From: Conidiobolus incongruus B7586
Taxonomy: Eukaryota > Entomophthoromycota > Entomophthoromycetes > Entomophthorales > Conidiobolaceae
DNA length: 50,575 nt
Assembly: GCA_000697335.1 (NCBI GenBank)
Contig: JNEM01008164.1
Coordinates: 1 to 50,575 of the forward strand
Direction of reading: 5' to 3'
Shown here: positions 45,449 through 50,575 of the stretch, in pieces
How the letters are laid out: each line of letters begins with the position of its first letter
Position numbering within the stretch: the first letter of the stretch is position 1
Position numbers and translations under genes: made by a program
Notes under the pieces: model-generated
The model's database searches: none
Seen by the model: the letters and a program-made list of their open reading frames with translations, nothing else
Told to the model about the DNA's origin: nothing

Positions 45449-47005
45449 AGAAAAAAATAATATACAGTTAAAGAGAAAGAAAAGGCGTTAAATTGGGAGG
45501 CTAAAAAATGCAAAAAATATCTAGAATGATAGAACAAATGAAAGTCTATTATAAATTAATCAAGGAAGTCAACTATTATTTATATTTTTTGAAAAAGAAT
45601 AGATACGAGATGTTGAAACTGGTTTCAATTTTGAGAGAATATATTTCAATTTCAATCTCATTGCCAAAATAATCAAAATAATTATTAATAATTGGTCCCT
45701 ACTCTCAATGACAATCTTGCCAATCCGTTAATTAATCCATAACCATTAAATAAATTAGGTTTCTGTTGAAATTTCCATCTATTAAATTTGATTTGCTCAA
45801 AATTCTTTTTTCTAATTTATCTGGAATCGACACGATTGGAGACTGATTACTAAAATCAAAACCATTGAAATTAATTTAGTAATTTTTAATTTTCAAAAAT
45901 GTTTTAAAATATTTAATAAGCATAGTATCATACTATTATTATGTTAAAAGAATTCAAAATTTAGAAAATTTTGGAATGATTTATAATATACTAAATAAAA
46001 ATTTAGATAATTTTTATAAAATGTTATCATTAATTTTAATGTAATTTTTTGTTTATTTATTAATAAATTAAAACTAGTTCAGTTTTTAAATTCAGGATTA
46101 AAGGCTTATTTGGAAAATACTGTCATAATTAATTTTCATCAAACTTATAATTTAACGATACAGAATTACTTAAATTTGGTCTGATAGTTATGATCCAATA
46201 GATTTTATATATCATTTATATTGAAATGACTAATGATTTGAATAAATGGTCAAATATTTAAACTTGGTATAGTATGGTTAAATTTCTATTTACATTCAAG
46301 TCAGTATTAATACTCGAAATTTGATCCTACGATCTTGAAAATGAATAATTTAAGAACTCAGATTAGAAGCGATGGCAATTGTTACTGGATTAATATAGGT
46401 ATCAAAATTAATAACTATACACAGTAAATTGATGGTGATAAATTTTTATTAAAGTTGAAATTATCACAGTCAAAATGTACTTTATTATGAAATATTTGTG
46501 AATAATGTTAATTGAATTCCTTTCTCATTGTAAAAATCATTCTCAAATAAACTGAAGCAATTGGTTTCAAAATAAGTCTATTAAATCAAATATATGCTCA
46601 TTTGAATGAATTGATATTAGCAAAATCACAATATTATTGTATTATATATTTGATTAATTGGCCAATTTTAAAGGTTAACAGATATGTGATTTTATAAAAT
46701 TCTATTAAATCATTATTAATTCCAAAACAACTTAAAAAATTGATGTAATATTTTTTGATAATTTTTAAATGCAATGTCATCTGATTATAGAGGATAAAAC
46801 CATGAAAAATATTCACATAATTGGTGAATTAGATCTGATTAAATATTTTGATCAAACAATTTGTGATTTTTTAAATTTCAGACTTGAAACCTGTGCCAAC
46901 TAATTGGTTTGACCCATAATTTATTTGAGGTTACACAACCATATAATAATAATAATTAACAGTAACTAAACTTAATATAAAAAATAAGAATAACATTTAG
47001 GCAAT
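45449..47005. other. Divergent intergenic region between NAD kinase and TMEM14 genes
   Basis: About 1.55 kb of AT-rich DNA that must hold both promoters. A few purine-rich tracts lie just upstream of the NAD kinase start. No gene or repeat could be supported. Confidence 0.5.
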
Positions 47006-47474
47006 ATGGATTATTTAGGATATATTTATGCTACATTATTGAGTGTTGGTGGTATTGTGGGTTATGTTAAAGCTGGTATAATTCAATATATTAATTTTTG
47101 GTAATATTTATTAAGATTCAATTTAGGCAGTACTCCTTCGTTAGTTGCCGGTGTTGGTTTCGGTGCTGCTGTAGGTTATGCAGCTTCTAAAGTATCTCAA
47201 AATTCTAAGGATTCTTTACTTGCTTTAGGTAATAAGCATATTGTTTTTAAGCTAAGATTTATATTTATCAATTTGGTTAGTTCTATCTGTTGTATTGTTA
47301 ATTGTTATGGGAGTTCGATACATCAAAACTCAAAAATTTATGCCTCCAGGTTTATTAAGTATCCTCAGGTAAGACCATTAATTTCAATATTTGATATTTG
47401 GTTTGATTTGATTTTATTAACTCTAATCTAGTTTATTTATGTCAATTCGTTACGCTATATTATTCCTTCAATAA
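47006..47474 (+). CDS. TMEM14 family small membrane protein
   Basis: Exons 47006-47075, 47127-47228, 47281-47368 and 47432-47474 encode 100 residues, the usual size for TMEM14 (UPF0136). Four hydrophobic segments are present. Signature blocks are GYIYATLLSVGGIVGYVKAGSTPSL, GVGFGAAVGYAA, and MGVRYIKTQKFMPPGLLS, matching the family's GGIxGYxKAGSxPSLxAG and FMPAGL motifs. In animals TMEM14C sits in the inner mitochondrial membrane and supports porphyrin transport; for fungal members (Tmh11-like) function is not established. All introns are GT-AG with the frame closed. Confidence 0.92.
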
Positions 47475-48181
47475 TCCTCAAACTTGACTATTTGAATTGA
47501 TCACTTGCTTAACCTTTCAATAAATTATTTTTCATTAAAATCAACTGCAAAACTCCATTTTGTATACTATTTGGCTTCACCTTAATTGCTAATCATCATA
47601 AATTACTAAATTGAAATTTTACAAGAGCTTCAAAATTGAAATATTCATATCACATAATTAAATCGTTATTTGAATTAAGCCACCAATCCATCTTTATCAA
47701 ATTGTTATATTCTTAATTTTGAAAATTATTATCTTTACACAACAAATACCCTTTAAAGTAAGTCCTTCCGTAAAATACCTAACCATTCTATTCATATTTA
47801 GCAGTTTACAATTTTTCAGCTTTTAATTTTCTTAAATGACATCTCTATGTCCGATTTATTTTCTTTAGTCATTAAATCTCTTTTAAGTTCCGATATTATC
47901 CTGATTTCAGATTTTTTATGTAAAATTCTTTGATATATAAATTTGGTAGAAAATTTACGAGTAACAAAAAATCCTATTTGATGGATAAGATTATTTTAAG
48001 TTTCGTCATTTTAGGGTTTAATGAGTTAATTTTTCGAAAGATCATTTGATCTTGGGAATTTCAATTATGTGAATGAGGTTTACAATAAAAAATAGTACGC
48101 AAGAGTTTATCATGCTTATATAGATAGGACAACTGTAGATAATGGTAATATAATAAAAACACATAGTTGAAATGATTGGAT
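47475..48181. other. Convergent spacer between TMEM14 and PIN-like carrier genes
   Basis: About 700 AT-rich bases between facing stop codons. A 65-codon open frame on the minus strand is background. No gene seen. Confidence 0.5.
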
Positions 48182-49430
48182 TTATTCGTACCATTTGGGA
48201 ATGACATATAGAAATATACCAACTAAAGCTGTAAGACATGGAATAGCTAAAATATATGAATATAACAATAGAAATGCAACTTCGTCCTTATAACTATTGG
48301 TGTATGCAGCAACCTGAACCAAGGCTACCGATGGAGGACCTGAAGCAACGAGCATCATAGCGAACTGAAACATTGGATCATTTCCTAATTCATAATAAGG
48401 TTTTATAAAATACAAAAATATGAGTGTGACTGCGGGAACTAGAAAATATCGTAGGATAAGGATAGGTGTTATTGGAACATTAACCCTCTCTTGATCAGGC
48501 TTTTGACTCGCGAAATAAACCTCATATCCTAGGTTTAGTAAAAGTAGAGGAATAGTACTCTCGCCAATGTAACTGAGTCCATTTTTGATGGATTGGAATA
48601 AGAAAAAATCTCCAAATAGTATAGATTTCAGATAAGGCACTAAGATTACCAACATAGCAGCATATGTTCCAATTAATGGAGGTGTCAAAAAATTTTTAAA
48701 AGTCTTGTAGAATTGATCCAATCTCGAATTCGATGTCATACTCATGCTTGGCTGAGATCCTAAGAGAGGACGGCTTTCTTCATCTTCGTCCAATTGGAAT
48801 AGTTTGACACCATAACTCCATCTCCCTAAATTCGTGAATGCAGAGTATATGATGAGGTAAGAGATGCCTCTTGCGTCCATTGCACTGGGAGTATCATTTT
48901 GACCCCATTTCAACCAGCCTGAATTGGCACCAAAAGCAAGTACATGAATCACACCAGTTGGAACGCTATTCGTATTACAAAAACTAACAGTTGCCTTAGT
49001 AAAATTGACCCAATATTTAGAATGCTTCAAAAATCTACTGACTAAATGACTCAATCCTAGCGAAAGCAGTGTAACGAATGTACAAATAAGAGGAATAGGC
49101 CAAAATTGGATTAATGTATTAATAGATATAGAGTTGGATAATTTGATGAATAGCATCACAGGTAGGAAGAAATTGACATTTAATTTTGCTAAATTCTAAA
49201 TGAATTATATTTAGTTTCAATGAATAAAAATGTATAATTATGAATATACTCTAGACATATCTTCAGAAATATAACGATATTTAGCTAAGCAAAACCCACC
49301 AAAAGCTATGGATACATTGGTGAAAATAGCCTAAATGGAGCATTAAATCAATATCAGTAAATAATATTAGTGATTGTTTTACCTCTAACGAAGCTAAAAG
49401 AATTAACTTTAATTCCACCAAATCACCCAT
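48182..49430 (-). CDS. PIN-like / auxin-efflux-carrier family transporter (ECM3-like)
   Basis: Membrane transport protein of the Mem_trans family, which in fungi includes Ecm3 and relatives in the ER. Three exons on the minus strand (49383-49430, 49250-49330, 48182-49195) give 380 residues. About ten membrane segments are visible in two groups of five, split by a hydrophilic loop at about residues 160-205 holding DEDEESRPLLGS. Family blocks are LNVNFFLPVMLFIKLS after the first segment pair, CNTNSVPTGVI, the second-half FLTPPLIGTYAA, and FQFAMMLVASGPPSVALVQVAA, where the broken helix with Pro lies. The substrate is not known; export of small weak acids is the family theme. The start at 49430 gives a short first hydrophobic segment and is the only reasonable ATG, but a further upstream exon cannot be excluded. 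Confidence 0.88.
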
Positions 49431-50575
49431 CAATGCTATTCGTAATAGAAAAAAAAATTACAAATACTAAAGGGAAGGAAAAAGTATTTACCACAAGTTT
49501 ATCAGTGTATAATTTATATGAAATCGCTATCTGATTCAATTATGGTATCTCAAAATTAGCATACAATTTGTACAGATGATCATTTTTAAATTAAAAATTA
49601 TTTTGATATCATATTTTTGATCCACTGCGCTTAGTGACTTGAATTTTATAATTTTGTCGATTTTTTGATTAATGAGAGGGTTAAAATATTGTAGTTAAAT
49701 AGACACTTGAAAATAATTATTTCCTAATTTTTAATTTATTTGTTATTGAATATGACTTATAGAATTAATATCTGGATATTATTAAATATTGGATTATTAC
49801 TAATTTTACCTAAATATTTACAATATGTATTATTTAATTACTCCATTTTATATTGCAGATTTGAGAAAATTTTCATTTCTTGTCAATAATTATTTTCTAT
49901 GTCTATCATGCTATTAAATTATAATGTGGATTTGGAATAATTTGATAAGTTCAGAGATCATATATTATATGTAATTTAAATGTTAGGGACAATATTTATA
50001 TTAGTAATATTGCTAATGCGATTAATTCAATAATATTATCTAGATTAGATTATCTAAATGATATTATCCTGAATTTTAAAATTAGTTGAAAATACAAATG
50101 AATTAAAAATAATAGCATCAATTAATTAATACATATCATATTATAGTATATTTTACAATATATACAATTTTGGTATTAATCAAATATTATCAACAATTAT
50201 TACTCCTTATAAAATTTAAATATCAATTCATTTCAAATTATAAATCATTGTACTGAAATTTATATATATTATCATTATAGTTAATAAATATTAATTTTAA
50301 TGTTTATTATGAAAGAAACCTGATTATAATATATTGATAAAGTTTCTATTTTTGACAGTAATAATGACTGTATTTTCTTGATTAAAAAATATATTAAATA
50401 TTATATTTGAAGTTAATTATAGTATAGGGAAATATATATTATATATACATAATATTGTAATTTATTTTGATTATAGAAAATTTTCTATTATTATTATTAT
50501 TATTACTCTGCATTTTTAATAATGGGAATTTTTTGCAATTAAAAATAAATAAACATTTGAATATATGATATATAA
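49431..50575. other. AT-rich intergenic region to window end
   Basis: Presumed promoter of the PIN-like gene followed by nearly pure AT spacer. A (TTA)n run lies near the end. No gene supported. Confidence 0.5.
50487..50506. repeat. (TAT/TTA)n microsatellite
   Basis: A run of about six perfect trinucleotide units. Low-complexity spacer. Confidence 0.85.

Noticed and set aside
1-50575. CRISPR arrays, rRNA, virus-like or LTR elements
   Set aside because: No regularly spaced direct repeats, no rRNA landmarks, and no capsid, integrase or reverse-transcriptase motifs were seen on either strand.

Overview
This is 50.6 kb of very AT-rich eukaryotic nuclear DNA. It carries 16 protein genes, two recognisable protein pseudogenes and two tRNA genes. 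Most genes are broken by short introns of about 45-60 bases with GT..AG ends. The gene set is fungal: a SKT5/Chs4-type chitin synthase activator with a CaaX end, RNA14, mitochondrial Lon (PIM1), PEX1, a SAGA-type Ubp8/USP22 protease and an NTO1/BRPF-type reader. It also holds genes common in animals and early-diverging fungi but rarer in yeasts: sepiapterin reductase, TMEM14, a TMEM42-like protein and a bromodomain-bearing BRPF. With the strong AT bias this suggests an early-diverging fungus, perhaps Zoopagomycota (Entomophthoromycotina or Kickxellomycotina). That placement is inference, not a sequence match.

Layout. 1-3.5 kb: AT-rich spacer with a repeat end and several hairpins. 3.5-4.8 kb: intronless homeodomain gene with a visible promoter. 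4.8-10.2 kb: AT-rich spacer with a dispersed repeat copy. 10.2-19.8 kb: PEX1, then LON between two identical tRNA-Glu(CUC) genes in opposite orientation. 19.8-24.2 kb: RNA14 and a TMEM42-like gene, convergent with a decayed UBE2K-type E2. 26.2-29.3 kb: SKT5-like gene convergent with GPN2. 30.0-31.6 kb: second repeat copy and a decayed SIRT4-like sirtuin. 31.9-37.4 kb: expansin (EXLX), sepiapterin reductase, BRPF/NTO1. 39.6-45.4 kb: UMP-CMP kinase, CK2 beta, USP22/Ubp8, NAD kinase. 47.0-49.4 kb: TMEM14 and a PIN-like carrier. The rest is AT-rich spacer.

The genes are mostly unrelated housekeeping functions, so I see no operon-like system. Loose themes are chromatin (BRPF/NTO1 and SAGA-type USP), organelle upkeep (PEX1, Lon, TMEM14), pol II and mRNA work (GPN2, RNA14) and cell wall (SKT5, expansin).

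The points most worth a second look are: single-base losses that break otherwise conserved LON and GPN2 reading frames; a UMP-CMP kinase ending in a CaaX box; a homeodomain lacking the near-invariant Asn51; a hand-folded box H/ACA snoRNA candidate near 38.7-38.9 kb; a low-GC dispersed repeat family; and two recently decayed host genes. No CRISPR, rRNA, virus-like element or intact transposon was recognised.
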